Source: Dermatophagoides farinae (taxonomy: Eukaryota > Arthropoda > Arachnida > Sarcoptiformes > Pyroglyphidae). Taken from it: a stretch of DNA of 64,000 bases. Below are positions 47,884-59,826 of this stretch, piece after piece (positions within the stretch are counted from its first letter, which is position 1; every line of letters begins with the position of its first letter). The notes beneath the pieces were generated by a model. It was not told the origin of the DNA and ran no database searches. It worked only from the letters and a program-made list of their open reading frames with translations. The position numbers and the translations under genes were made by a program. The stretch lies in NCBI RefSeq assembly GCF_024713945.1, contig NC_134680.1, forward strand, positions 1,450,001 through 1,514,000. The letters run 5' to 3'.

Positions 47884-48806
47884 TTATCGATAGCCATATT
47901 GTTTCATATCATTTTTATATTCTTCACTTTGTCGTAGTAGTAGAAATGAGAATAATAATGAACCAAATTCTACCAGAATCAATGAACAAACTATACCACC
48001 AACGGCACCACCACGTTTCTCCAGATATCTTCGTAGCATTTCAGCACAGCTCTGTGTGTGTGTGTGTTTGTGTGTATTTTTTCAAATGAAATATTAAATA
48101 TTTAAATATGATAATTGATAATTGATAATTATTGATTGAACACTTACCCGAATATTAATATTATTCGTACGTGGTGAATTACATGAAGCCGGTATATCCT
48201 GATACATTTTTCTATAATCCAACATTGTTTCTGCACCACAACATTCTAATTTTAATTGAATAAGATCAAGAAATTGTCGTGATTTTGTATTGTAAAGTCT
48301 TTGTTCCATATGCCATTTGAATTCATGACCAAGATGATATTGTAATGCATCACCACCGGGTATTCGCCATACAAGTACGGCAGCTGCAATCTCCAATATG
48401 ATCAATATACCGGACATTATACAATACTTTTTTTTAAAAAATAAAACTGGCCATTAGAATCAAAATCAAAGGAATTTTATTTCAATTACTTACGAAAAAC
48501 ATTAGATATTTAAATTCATGGGCAGCACCAAGACAGCCAAGAAAAGCCATAACCAAAATCAATGCACTGATTGCTAGACATATGTATGTTGCTTGATAAT
48601 AACGATAAATATCCATATTATCACCATATGCCCATAATGCTGAATCCGATCGGATCCATATGCAAATACCCATCAATACGATTCCTAAGCTCTAAGTTTA
48701 TCATTACATTTAAATTTTAATAATAAAAAAAAAATCTAAATTATCAAACAACAACAATAATAATACAATATACCCAAAGCATAAAATTCGTTGCATATAC
48801 ACCCAT
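47884..48806 (-). CDS. Tetraspanin
   Basis: Four exons (48774-48806, 48494-48691, 48148-48426, 47884-48051), all joined in phase 0, encode 225 residues. TM1 starts at the N-terminus (MGVYATNFMLW then SLGIVLMGICIW), followed by a small loop, TM2 (ICLAISALILVMAFLGCLGA), TM3 (CIMSGILIILEIAAAVLVW), a large extracellular loop with the diagnostic LECCGAETM and two further cysteines (ASCN, SCAEML), TM4 (AVGGIVCSLILVEFGSLLF) and a short tail ending YGYR. Tetraspanins organise membrane microdomains with integrins and other partners. The N-terminus is short compared with most, lacking the usual cytoplasmic cysteine-rich lead. Subfamily not assigned. Confidence 0.9.
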
Positions 48807-50250
48807 TTTTAATGGAACAAGATTTTCATGATGAGTGGCCCCCATTCTGTATTGGTATTAATTTTATGAATTTGAAAAATAAAATTGTTCACAAACAAAC
48901 ACACACAGTGAGAGAAAACAAGAAAAAAAGTTGGTTAATTGATACAAATGCAAAAAAAACTTATTATTATTATTATTATTATTTAGGAATTGCGTATCAA
49001 AAACTTTAGATTTGGGAGTTGGTTTTATGATTATTGTGTGTGTGTGTGTGTGTGTTTACAATGGTGAAACAGTGGATGAATTAAAAAAAAAAAAAATGGA
49101 ATGCAATTTGGATTTTACAATATCCACACATCATTATTTCAATCAATATTTGTTGTTGTTGTTGTTTTTTTCCCAATGATAACGTGATTAGATTAAACGA
49201 TTGTTTTTTCTTTCTGGCTTACATACACACACACATACACACTCAACTAACATAACTGGATTATTAATCGGTTTCCATTAGCATCCTTTTCATTTTTCAA
49301 TGATTATAATATGATGGTTGCCTATGGTGACAACATATAAACATTACAACCAGGAATTATTTATATATATAAAAAAAAAAATTTTTTTTCAATAAAAAAA
49401 AATCGGGCCAAAACCTAACAACGAAATCAACGCAACTAAACCTGATGATGATGATGATAATATGATAAATGTACGATTATCGTTACAAACAACTATTTGT
49501 TTGTTGTAGGCGTGACTGATGATGAAAAACTCTATCGATTTATGTTGATTATAATCATCAAGGTAACCTCGAAATCAACTAACAAGAAATAAATGAATTT
49601 TTTTTTTTTTAATACCTGCCATTCGAATATATAAAATGAACATGATTTTCTATGATAAAAAAATTTATGGAAATTTTTTTTCAATTTTATTTCAATTCTG
49701 GTGGTAAATAATAATTGTATTATAAATCAAAATCAAAATCAAAACAAATTGAATTATAATTTGGAAAAAAATTTTATCGAAACCAAAACCGGAATCGGAT
49801 ATATGTGTGTTGAAAACCACATGTCCACATGTCATCAATTAATCAGACAAGTTCAATTGATTAGAACAGATGAAAAAAAAGAATATAATATAATCAAAGA
49901 TGAAAAGTATAAAAAGAAGAAAAATCCTGTGACAAGTTTTTTTGTTGTTGTTGTTGTCACGGAGATAAACTTTTTTTTTTTTTGGCTGTTTGATAAACAG
50001 TTTGATTTCAGTTCCGTTGCATCTCTATTGCAATCATTTAATATTACTCATCATCATCATACCTGTGTTCAGGTGTATATAATGCATGATGATAAGCAAT
50101 TTGTTTACATTTGTCATCGAAAATTATAATTGAAAAAAATTAAATTTTGAAAAAAAACTTCATCAAGTGTCGACATCTGATGGTCGAAAATCACACACAC
50201 ACACACACACACCTTTACGCTAACATTTGTCTGGTTCGATTATTGTTTTG
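48807..50250. other. Microsatellite-rich spacer
   Basis: It holds GT/CA runs (about 49,036-49,058, 49,222-49,240, 50,191-50,212), TTA units (48,960-48,984) and poly-A/T. A 142-codon frame at 49,701-50,129 is low-complexity (Asn/Gln/Lys, Val and Phe runs) and I do not call it a gene. Confidence 0.6.
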
Positions 50251-50655
50251 TTAAATGATTTGATGATTTGGTGATAAATTTCTATGCCATAAATTACGTA
50301 TACGACGTTCAAAGAAATAAATTGGTCTACGAATAAACCATGGTAATATCCATAATATACGGCGATTATTATTATTGTTATTACGATTATTATTATTACC
50401 CGAATCTGTCATATTATTGATGATATTGTAATAATTATCTGGATATTGTCGGAAATGATTTTGTCCCGGTGGTATTGGTGTTTGATAATTCGAGTTACGA
50501 TTGTTATTGTTGTTTGATGGAAATTGAAACATTATATCAGCAGCAGGCTGTTGTTGTTGAGCCAAACCACCACCAACAAAGCAACAAATGCAATAATAAT
50601 AATAATAAACGGTTATAAATGTGAACCATACGATTGATTCTTTGATACCGGCCAT
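50251..50655 (-). CDS. Small secreted Asn/Gln-rich protein
   Basis: An unspliced frame of 134 residues from the ATG in a GGCCATG-like context. A signal peptide of about 32 residues (hydrophobic, with a Tyr run and Cys-Ile-Cys-Cys) leads to a Gln/Pro/Asn-rich part and a basic aromatic C-terminal end (RRILWILPWFIRRPIYFFER). The C-terminal 40 residues look less repetitive and could be the functional part, for example an amphipathic cationic peptide. No cysteines in the mature part, no domain recognised. Divergent from the small gene at 51,063 with about 400 bases between. An in-frame ATG upstream at 50,733 would bury the signal peptide. Confidence 0.5.
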   Translation of the reverse strand: MAGIKESIVWFTFITVYYYYYCICCFVGGGLAQQQQPAADIMFQFPSNNNNNRNSNYQTPIPPGQNHFRQYPDNYYNIINNMTDSGNNNNRNNNNNNRRILWILPWFIRRPIYFFERRIRNLWHRNLSPNHQII

Positions 50656-51062
50656 GCTGTATTGTTGGTATTTGACATATATTATGCGAATGACATCTAT
50701 ATATATTGATTTCGGAAACAGCGGTATCACCATGGGACACTACCCCCCCCATTGAACAGTATACCGGAACAAATTCCAAACTAATCAATCAAATCAATCA
50801 GAATCAAATGATGATCAAAAAAAATATGTGTGGATACAGGCGATTGTTCAAGCTGTCTAAATAATTGCAAATTTATAATTGAAACAAAAAAAAATTCAAT
50901 TAACATTCAAGGCTAGATCCACAAAAAAATGATTGCCATAAGCAGAAGCGAAAAAAATTCCTATTTAAACATGACGATCTTCTGATTAGAAAAACTCAAT
51001 CAATCAATCAATTGTCAAATTGTTGGTCAATCAATCAATCTAAATATTTTTCTCCACGAACA
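50656..51062. promoter_or_regulatory. Spacer between two divergent secreted-protein genes
   Basis: About 400 bases with CAAT-type repeats (50,790-50,805; 50,998-51,032). It must hold both promoters if both small genes are real. No named element is visible. Confidence 0.35.
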
Positions 51063-51519
51063 ATGATGATGATGAATGGCCAATCAACATGGCTATACAT
51101 CATGTTGATGATGACGATGATGATGATGATGGCCACAACGACCATATCGTTTACCATTAATGATGCTGATAATGCCATGATTGATGATCCATTCATCATG
51201 ATAATGGATCAACCATTTTTGGAACAAAATCGATTAAAATCAATGTATCTTCAAGATGGTAATGATGACTATGGAAATGAAGGTAAGTGTTGCATTGAAT
51301 CATTTTTTTTCTATCGATAATTACATTCACTAAATAGAGAGTAATGGTGGTAGCGGTGGTGATGATGGAAGAAGAAGAAGAAGAAGAAGACGGCCAAAAG
51401 AAGGAAGAAGACGAATGAGAAATGGTGGTGGTTGTCGTTGTGAAAATAACAACAACAACAACGGCAATATTCCTGAAATGGGTGAATTCGATGACAATAT
51501 GATGATGAATAGTGAATAA
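51063..51519 (+). CDS. Small secreted acidic protein with an Arg run
   Basis: Two exons (51063-51282, 51338-51519) encode 133 residues. The N-terminus is a Met-rich signal peptide made by ATG repeats. The middle is acidic (INDADNAMIDDPFIMIMDQP). Exon 2 has Gly/Ser, then eight Arg in a row, PKEGRRRMRNGGGCRCEN, an Asn run and an acidic end. The Arg run and RRR site could be processed by furin-like proteases, as in a peptide precursor, but no known neuropeptide is visible. Exon 2 is partly a GAA/AGA repeat, so its reality rests on the splice sites and frame. Confidence 0.45.
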
Positions 51520-54500
51520 ACCAAACATCGTACATTGCTAACAAATCAAAAAAATTTGCAAAACTTATTAAATCAAATTTTTCAATATTATAATCATTAT
51601 ATTATTGTAGACAATAAATCTATGTGTGTGTTGTGAATTATTGGGTTATAAATAGAAAACAAGCAATTCACACATTTTTTTTTTAGTGACCAATTTGACA
51701 ATGGCTAGGCTAGACTATTTCATTTTTTTTTGGATGTATATATTTGAACAATTCAATTCATCCCCATTCATAGGTTTTTCCATGATAAATTGAATGGAAT
51801 GTAGTCATCACCTACAAAACATACAGACACACAACCACGGAAATGTCCAATTATTGTTAACACAACCAGACAGTCAGACCGACCATCCATTTATTCATTC
51901 ATTCATGGAATGAAATACATCAATTTCTTTTGATAAAAAAAAAATATTTAAAGATTTTCTTTTTTTACCACCTCGATCTTTGAAACATCATCTTCAACAT
52001 TATAATGGTCGCTATATGTGTGTGTGTGTTTTCTCTTTTTCTCTTTCAAATCATTTTTTGTTATGTATAAATGAAATAAAATGAATTCATAGAAACAATG
52101 TATGAATGATGCATAATAAGTAATAACATACAATACATACAAATTTTTAAATGTGATGAACGGGAAAAAAAACCAAACCTAAAACATACAAACACACATA
52201 GGAAATTGATGGTGTTGTATGCATCATTTCATAATACTTAGCATGGATGGACAATCATAAGATGCTTGAGAAGATGATGATGATGATGAACACACTAACC
52301 ATCATCATCAAAATGATGGTGGTAGGCTATGATCAAAAACCGGAACTATTGAACATTTATTTTGTTTTGGCATGTTAATTATGTTGTTTATGATAATTGA
52401 TCCAAATTTTCTTTTTTTGGTATATCATTTAATACTTTTGATGATGTTAATACACAACCAGAAATTGAAAATGTTAGCCATTATAGTCTGTTTTTTTTCT
52501 TTGGATAGAAAATCTTTTTGAAGATATCTCGGCCATCGAACCTACCAGAACATATGATCACGATGATGATGATAATCATGTCATGTAAGAAAAACAAAGG
52601 GGTGTGTGTGTGTGTGTGTTTGTACGAATGTGAAATAAGTGGTATCTTGAAGCAAGAAAAAAAAATGGTCAAATTATGATGATGTGCTGGAAATGGATTC
52701 GAATCGTTTTAACCAATCGATTATTTATTATTATTATCATCATATCAACTTTTTTTTGTATTTGAATCTAATTTTAGACACTGTTTTTTTTCTTTCTCTA
52801 ATCAATCGATTAAATATCAAATTATTTTTGGTATCAATGTATTTGAAAGATAATGATGACATAACATAACAACAATTATATAGATTGAAATCAGCTTCAG
52901 GTCATGGATAATTCTACTCTTTTTTTTGTGAGTGAATTACTATGAAAAATAACTACAGTTACAGCTACAGCTCCATTAACAAAAAAAAGGCTAATTTTGT
53001 TCATTATTCTAAAATGAATAAAAAAAAAGATTTGTACAAATCAAATAATGATGATTGAAGTAAATAAAGTATAAAAGAAAGAAAAAGCTGACCCATTATG
53101 TGTGATGATAATTTGCATAAATGAACAACAACAACAACAACAAAAAAACAAATGACCAACAATAACTTTTTTGGAACACCACCACCACTTTTAAATATAC
53201 TTTACAATTTTAGTTTCAACAAATGTTTAAAGCAAAGAAAAAAAAATAGAAAAAGAAATGAGAATAACCGTTGGAAATCCCTCCACAGTTGATGAAGAGG
53301 ATTATTTTATTTTGTTTTTTTTTTTTGTACAACAATTTTTTCCATCATCATCATCATCATCTATTCATTGAATGTGTTCATATATATGACCAACAGACAA
53401 TAATGTCTATAAGTGTCTTCCGTGTTTTTGTGTTATATTGTGCTGTCTATATAGTGTTCTCATCACCATAATCATCATCCAAGTTTTCATATTCATCAAA
53501 AATGATTATTATTTTTCTTTTGTTGCTCTCACACAACATGATCATGATGATTGGCCAGTGAATGATGATGATGATGATGATGATGGTGGTGATGGTTGAT
53601 GGTGGCACGATGCTAAAATTGATTTTTCACACACACACACACACAAATACGGACATGTAAATTTGTCTACGTTTCATAATTCATTCCAGGTGTTTACAAT
53701 TTCCGATTTTCATTTCATTATATCATGGATCATTGTCGACATGATGATGATCCGCTTTGTTTTTGGATAGAAAATAAGTATGAAAAGAAAAAAATTCATT
53801 ATGTTCATATGTCATAGATATTCCGTTGTTTTAGCAAATATTATGATTGATTGATATAATGTTGATGGTAGTGGTGGTGGTGGTAGTGATAAACACGTGT
53901 TTTTCTGCGTGGGTGGTGAACTTATGTTTACTTATTTATTGATCAAATCAATCGATTGCTGATCCATTTGGTTCATTCAATTTAAGCAAAAAAAGAAAGA
54001 AAACAATCAAAACAACCAACCGGATATATATTCAGGACAATGATGATAATAATAAGGAAGACAATGTGGTCATCATCAATGGTCAGCCTGTGATTATTTG
54101 TGTTTGTTATCATCTTACTTTTCTTGTTCTTGTTATTGTTTCCCGATCTACGGTTATTATCGTCATAATAATAACCGTGGATTTTCCCCTTTCTCTTGTT
54201 TTCTATTTTTTTTCTGGTGGGCGCTTTCATTTTCATTCGTGTTAGCGATCTCTTCCATTTTGATGGACATTTCTTTTCTGTACAAAATGTTTCTCTCTTG
54301 ATTGGCAGTTATGTTCCGTTTTCACCATCTTGACCAAAATGGTTGTTTGAGGTAATGGCGATGGGAAGAGAAATTTTGAATTCGGTTCAACTAATGGAGA
54401 AAAAAAAACAGGGATGGTTCAATTTCCTTTTTTCATGTCTGAAGGTAGTTTGGTTTTGATGATCAATATAAATACCGAGATAGTTGGATCTTTGTCTAGA

Positions 54501-54639
54501 TTTTTTTCACAATTCTTAGCTCGTCATTTTTGATATTTGTGCTGACCATTATTATTCATTTTCATCTACGAATCTCGGGTGCTTTATCCAAGTGTGTGAT
54601 TAATGTCATAACAGTAATAATAATAACAACCAAGAAAAG
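51520..54639. other. Repeat-rich spacer
   Basis: It holds CAT/GAT runs (52,276-52,290, 53,346-53,361, 53,563-53,585), CA/GT runs (52,017-52,030, 52,601-52,622, 53,629-53,645), CAA units (53,127-53,143) and poly-A/T. The frames are repeat translations. No gene is visible. Confidence 0.65.
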
Positions 54640-55094
54640 ATGACCACTATATTAAATTCAAGAACTCGACGTTTGGCCGCCATGACCATAGTTATCATCG
54701 TTATAATTGCAACAATTCTACCACAAAATGGTGTTGAAGCGGGTAAAAAGAAAAAAATGATGAAAAAATTGAAAAAATTAGCCATGATGGCGTTGATGGC
54801 TAAAGCACAGAAGAAAATTCTGATTCCTTTGCCATTACCCCTTCCGGTACCGGTTCCGTAAGTTTTTATTTTTGTCTTTTGTCGAATAGAACATATGATG
54901 AACGTCTACTATCAATTTTTATTGATATATAATACAGAGTTGTCCATAAGAAACAAAAAGTTTATACAATGCAACCATATCAAGATTCTTATGGCGGAAG
55001 TGGTAATGGATACGATATGGGAAACAGTGGTGGTGATTCTTATAGTGGCGATAGTGGCAGTTATAGTGGTGGAGGAGGTGGTGGCGGATATTAA
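54640..55094 (+). CDS. Secreted Lys- then Gly-rich protein
   Basis: Two exons (54640-54857, 54938-55094) encode 124 residues. A signal peptide (Arg-rich start, Ile/Val core, cleavage near VEA-G) is followed by a Lys/Met-rich basic helix (KKKKMMKKLKKLAMMALMAK), a Pro repeat (PLPLPLPVPVP) and a Gly/Ser/Tyr tail ending in seven Gly and Tyr. The layout resembles cuticle, silk or salivary glycine-rich proteins of arthropods. The basic helix could also be membrane-active. No cysteines. Function not known. Confidence 0.65.
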
Positions 55095-56082
55095 CCTTTT
55101 TAGTCGATATACCACGCTTTAATCTCTCATCTAAGATTCTTAAACGAAACCCTCATCATAGCCATTTAATTATATTGACCACTTATCTACTTAGTCTTCA
55201 TCGATAATAATGAAACAATGAAGCAAAATAAATTCATCATCATCATCATCATCATTATCATTTTTTCGAAATCATCAATTTGCTCATCGATAAAAAACCG
55301 ACTCAAATCTCAAATTTTGTCCAATACAACAACAACAACACATCCTTTCCTGTTTTTTTTTCATATTTCCTCAATATTTTCTGCTAAACAATTTGATTGT
55401 TTGATCAATACACACAATCAACCAACAATTACTTCTGATTCTAAGTCCAAACTTTTTTTTGCAAGTTTTTTTTTATTTTGTTTTGTTTTTTGTTCTCTCT
55501 CAATTCTAATGCAGTATGTGTGTGTGTGTGTGTGTGGTTGTCGTCGTATACATTATCATTTTCACATAATTCATATATTCCTAGATAAATTTTTTATTGG
55601 AAATTTTTCTCAGAAATTTTAAATTCGTTAATCGATAATTTTTTTTGAGCTACCTTTTTTCTCTCTTTCTCTATCTATCTCAGTTAAACTTTTTCTGCAA
55701 TATTGATCCTCACCGATCCGATTTTCATAATAGTCAAAATTTTATCTCACAGACACACACACACCGGTATTAATTCATTCAATAGTATTCACATTGTGGG
55801 GAACACACATCGCCCGTTTACTATTTTTCTTTTCCATTTTTTTTAAAATTTCTTGTTGTTGTGTGTGTTTGGTTTTTTTTCTCTCTCACTCTCATTATCA
55901 CGAATTTTTTTTTCATCAAAAAGATTATTGAATAAATTTAGTTAATGAAAAAAAAAGTTTTTTTACTCAATCATCATTCATTCATGAAAATCATGAGACG
56001 GTGACGCGATGAATCTTAATGAATCAATTATGGATACGCCCCCCTTACCCACCACCATAATCAGAGAACAAGTGTTTAAAAA
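55095..56082. other. Spacer with CAT and CT-rich repeats
   Basis: It holds a CAT run (55,236-55,256), CAA units (55,329-55,340), a GT run (55,517-55,535) and pyrimidine-rich DNA. A 134-codon frame starting at 55,218 has a poly-Ile 'signal peptide' made by the CAT run and otherwise looks random. Confidence 0.6.
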
Positions 56083-56812
56083 TTAAAATAAAGCCAGCTT
56101 GGCAAACAAGGCGCCCATTATGGTGGCTATGCCTGCACTCCCAATAGTAACGTATTTCTTCATTTCACTTTCCATAAAAAAATGTGAAAAAGCGCCAAGA
56201 CAAGCAAATCCAATAGCAGCCCCACCGGTGGCAAAGTGTGACACTGATGATGATGATTTTTTCGCTGATGATAATTTTGATGTTGATTTTGATGATGGGG
56301 GCTTTTTATCGGTATCTGTATGTATTTCCGAAGTACGAACCACCTGATCACGAAACCATTTATCCTCTTTATCTAGTTTAGCTATATCGATACCGGCACA
56401 ATTCTTTTGAAAATCTTTACGTGGATATTTACGACAAATTGTATCCATCATTGTATCCTTGTCCAATTTATCGGCCCAATATTTATCACATTTTTTTGCT
56501 ATTTGAAGTTCACATTGCAGATTTTCCCAATGAAAACAACAGAATCGTCGTGTGGCTGAATTCTAAAAAATAAATGAAACGAATGAGACGTCCATCATTA
56601 ATATTAACATTACCACTTACCATTTGTTTGATCGGAAGATTCCATTTTTTAACCAATTTCTGTTGACATTCTTCATATGCTGGCTTATCACGACGTGGAC
56701 AATGTTCCGGTACTTGATCATATCGTTTATAGCGTACATGTTGATATGCATCAATCGTAACAAATATCATCAACAGACCAAACATCCAAATAATCAATGG
56801 CCACATCATCAT
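56083..56812 (-). CDS. 8-cysteine membrane protein (family B)
   Basis: Two exons (56621-56812, 56083-56562) encode 223 residues. A hydrophobic start (MMMWPLIIWMFGLLMIFVTI) is a signal peptide or anchor. The ectodomain has cysteines spaced C-x10-C-x22-CC-x7-C-x7-C-x17-C-x11-C with RRFCCFHWENLQCELQIAKK, then a Ser/Lys-rich linker and two C-terminal hydrophobic segments (about 168-190 and 198-222). The cysteine spacing and the phase-0 intron, 15 residues after the second cysteine, match family A at 28,392-29,060. The two differ after the eighth cysteine: A has one membrane helix and a basic tail. I do not recognise the family in any named group. Confidence 0.78.
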
Positions 56813-57058
56813 TGTTATATCTTTTGAAAATTATTTGTTCGAATTTAAAACAAAAAAAAACGATGAAAACGATGAAAACAAAATCACAAAACAAACACAA
56901 AAAAACGAATCCAAACCAAAAAAAAAAACAATTGATTTCGATTCAACAACGGTTGATTTGTTTAAATAACCACACGATCATGTAATTGAATTTAATGTTT
57001 GAAAAGAATTCTTTTTTATTTGATTATTATAGATTTGGTTGATTTTGGTTGTTCTAAT

Positions 57059-59826
57059 TCAGGAAATTATACACATAGAACCATCAGGTTCTTTTGTGAA
57101 ATCAAATCGATTTTCACGATTACGTTCAGCAATTAGATTTGGTTGGATCACTCTTGGTGCAAACAATACGGACATTTCTTCGGCGTCATTGTTCGTGTGA
57201 TTCTTTAATGATTCCATATTCAACATAGTCGTTGATGATTCAGGTGGTAATCTTTGTGCACGAAATGTACAATGATATTGGCAGCTTTGTTTATCACTTT
57301 CTCGTGCCATAACGCAGACAATCTGTCGACAACCTGGAGGTATCAGATCAACTGATTCGGTAGCTGAACGTAGATTGAATGCGTCACGTGCTTCGGCCGT
57401 ATTCCAACGTATCATTAGCCATTGATTTTCGGATAGATTTTCCACCACCCAAATGAATGCAGCAAAATCAGTTAATTTATATTCAATATAATCGACATCT
57501 TCATTTCGTTTAGTCTTTCCAATACCGATGACCGTTTGAATGAGTAGATCACCCATTAGATGCATATCAGGATTAATCGGTCGAATATCAACGCGTCGAG
57601 GTGAATGTATGGCCATCACTAATGTTGGAGCTTCTTTTACTATTATTTTATAAATTTTAATTAATAAAAAATCATTGATAAATATAAATTTAAACTTACA
57701 TCTAGATGTAAGACCCCAATGATTGAAACCAAAAACAAGGGCCAAATATTTGCCGCGGCCAAGAAGTGTTTCAAAATTTTCAATTTTATCCGTTAGTAAT
57801 GGACTTGCTGTCACCAATTGTAAGGATTCATCTGGCCATATTTTAAAGATTACCAATGATAATGAAAGACGATATTTAAGTTTTAGATCACGATCAATAC
57901 GTTGATAAATGGTAAAATTAATACTAGTTTTACGTTTACAATTCAATTCAAAAACGGTGAAATTACGTTGATCCACTATTTGAAATGGTAGCCGAAATTC
58001 ATAACGTTTAGTATACCATGTTTTACTGTATTTACAAACATCCATATGGCTAAAACAGTTGACAAAATCTCGTAATGACATCCAAAATAATCCATGTTTT
58101 GGTTTACGCTTTAATTGTCGTAGGAAAGTTTCATGGCTATATCGCAGTTCACCCTGTAATCGTTGATCACCCCATGGATTTGCTAATAGAATAGCCTGTT
58201 GATCACCACATGATGAACCGGTAACAGTGCATACATCAAGAACAGAATATGCATGTAATTTATGAAGACCTTGTTTCTCGACCGAACATGATGCAGCAAC
58301 TAGATAATGATTCTCTTTGATCGTGGTCATCAAACGATTCCATAATTCTTTTTGTGAATTAAGTGAATTTCGTGTATTCACATCGAATGTGATACGTTCG
58401 ATAGGCATACCGGTAAGTGTAGAGAAACCTTCAATTGTATGACCAAGAATTAATGCCTTATAACAGGAATAATGTTTGGCCAATGCTTTTTCAATCATCG
58501 GTGCAAATAACTGTCGACCAAATGCTTCAGTGAATACAAGTCGACCATGTTGATCACAGGGAAAATAATCATCAATCATGACTGATGACCAATTTCCATC
58601 GAGACATAGAAATATTTGATAACCACATTCTTGTGGATGTAGTTTGGGATCAGGAATCAATAAATTCAGATGTTCGGGATAATTATAAACCAAACTGGCA
58701 AGCGAACTTAATAACCAACAATCACCTAGTTTACCTTGGCGAAAATCTGTTACTTTTAATCCTGGGCCATGAATGCAAAGATTTTTTTTCGATTTTTTAT
58801 CTGATGGTGGTGATTTTGGCCCAACATCTTTACCATCATCATCATCATCATCACCATCATCATCTGTGTCATCTGGTGGTCGTTCAAATTGTATATCAGT
58901 CACACGTGACCATTTGGAAATCAAACCATCATAACGAGGATCAGAATCTTCATGGAGCCTGTATAGTGATGAACGGTTCGTTGGGAATTCTGAATCGACA
59001 AATGGTAATGACGATTTTCGACATTGAGACAGCAATATTTTGTAATCATTCTTTGATCTTTTAATCGCCAAATCAGCCGTTGCCGGTAATTCTTCACAGC
59101 TTTTACTCCAACGGTTACTAACCGATGTTCTGCATTGATCATTGTGAATACGGCAATACCAGTACATCAAGAACGTCGAGTAACCCAGAGAAAAAAAACA
59201 AGTAAAAAATCGAAAAGTTAGTTGGAAAATTCAAACGAAAATGAATTTGAAATAATTCGATTTAATCGAACGTACATTTTATTTCGAATGTTTTGACGAA
59301 AAAATTCCAACATTTCAATCACTTGTTTTGATTGTTGTTCACTATTTTTAGATTTCGTCTCTCTAGTAATCTTTGATGATGATAGTTCGGATGGTGTTGA
59401 TTTTGTTCGGATTCGATTCTCTGAAATCATCTGATTCGATGAAGGCATAACTGTATGATTGTTTCGTTTATGGTTAACATCAATGATTTTTATCGGAACT
59501 ATCCGAGTGTTTGTCGTTTTTGTTGTTTGCAATGATAACCGTGGCATTGGTAATGGTGATTTTCGGATTTTATTATCCGTATTAATCGAATTTAAATGGA
59601 AATAATCATTTCGTCGTTGATCATCATTTTTATTATTGGTCATCACATAGGATCGACGGTTATTATTATTTGACGTGGATGATGAAGTCCGATACGATGG
59701 TGAAGACTTCAAATTATTTGGATTATTACAACCAAAACATTGATGAGCCAATTTAGAATTTCTATAACGGCAACGTTGACATATCCAAAAATATGGACTT
59801 TCGGCTGTTGTTGCCTTTTTGGACAT
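57059..59826 (-). CDS. Calpain-15 / small optic lobes (SOL) homologue
   Basis: Three exons (59276-59826, 57700-59129, 57059-57639) encode about 853 residues. Residues 12-40 form one RanBP2-type zinc finger (W-x-C-x2-C-x10-C-x2-C). A Ser/Asn/Arg-rich linker follows, then an acidic run. The calpain protease core has Cys in KLGDCWLLSSLA (about 320), His in LHKLHAYSVLDV (about 475) and Asn in LLANPWG (about 500), so the triad is complete. The C-terminal 250 residues match the SOL-homology region of this calpain class, with no EF hands. The usual WSD after NPWG is replaced (QGELRYS). SOL calpains have several zinc fingers in insects and vertebrates; here only one is visible. The 60-base second intron has no stop and is a multiple of three, so it could be retained. 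Confidence 0.88.

Noticed and set aside
55218-55622. Frame with an apparent poly-Ile signal peptide
   Set aside because: The core is made by a CAT repeat and the rest is Phe/Ser/Cys-Val low complexity. It shows that repeat-built signal peptides also arise by chance, which tempers that finding.
58585-59064. 159-codon plus-strand frame
   Set aside because: Antisense shadow of the calpain gene, with a His run opposite the Asp run.
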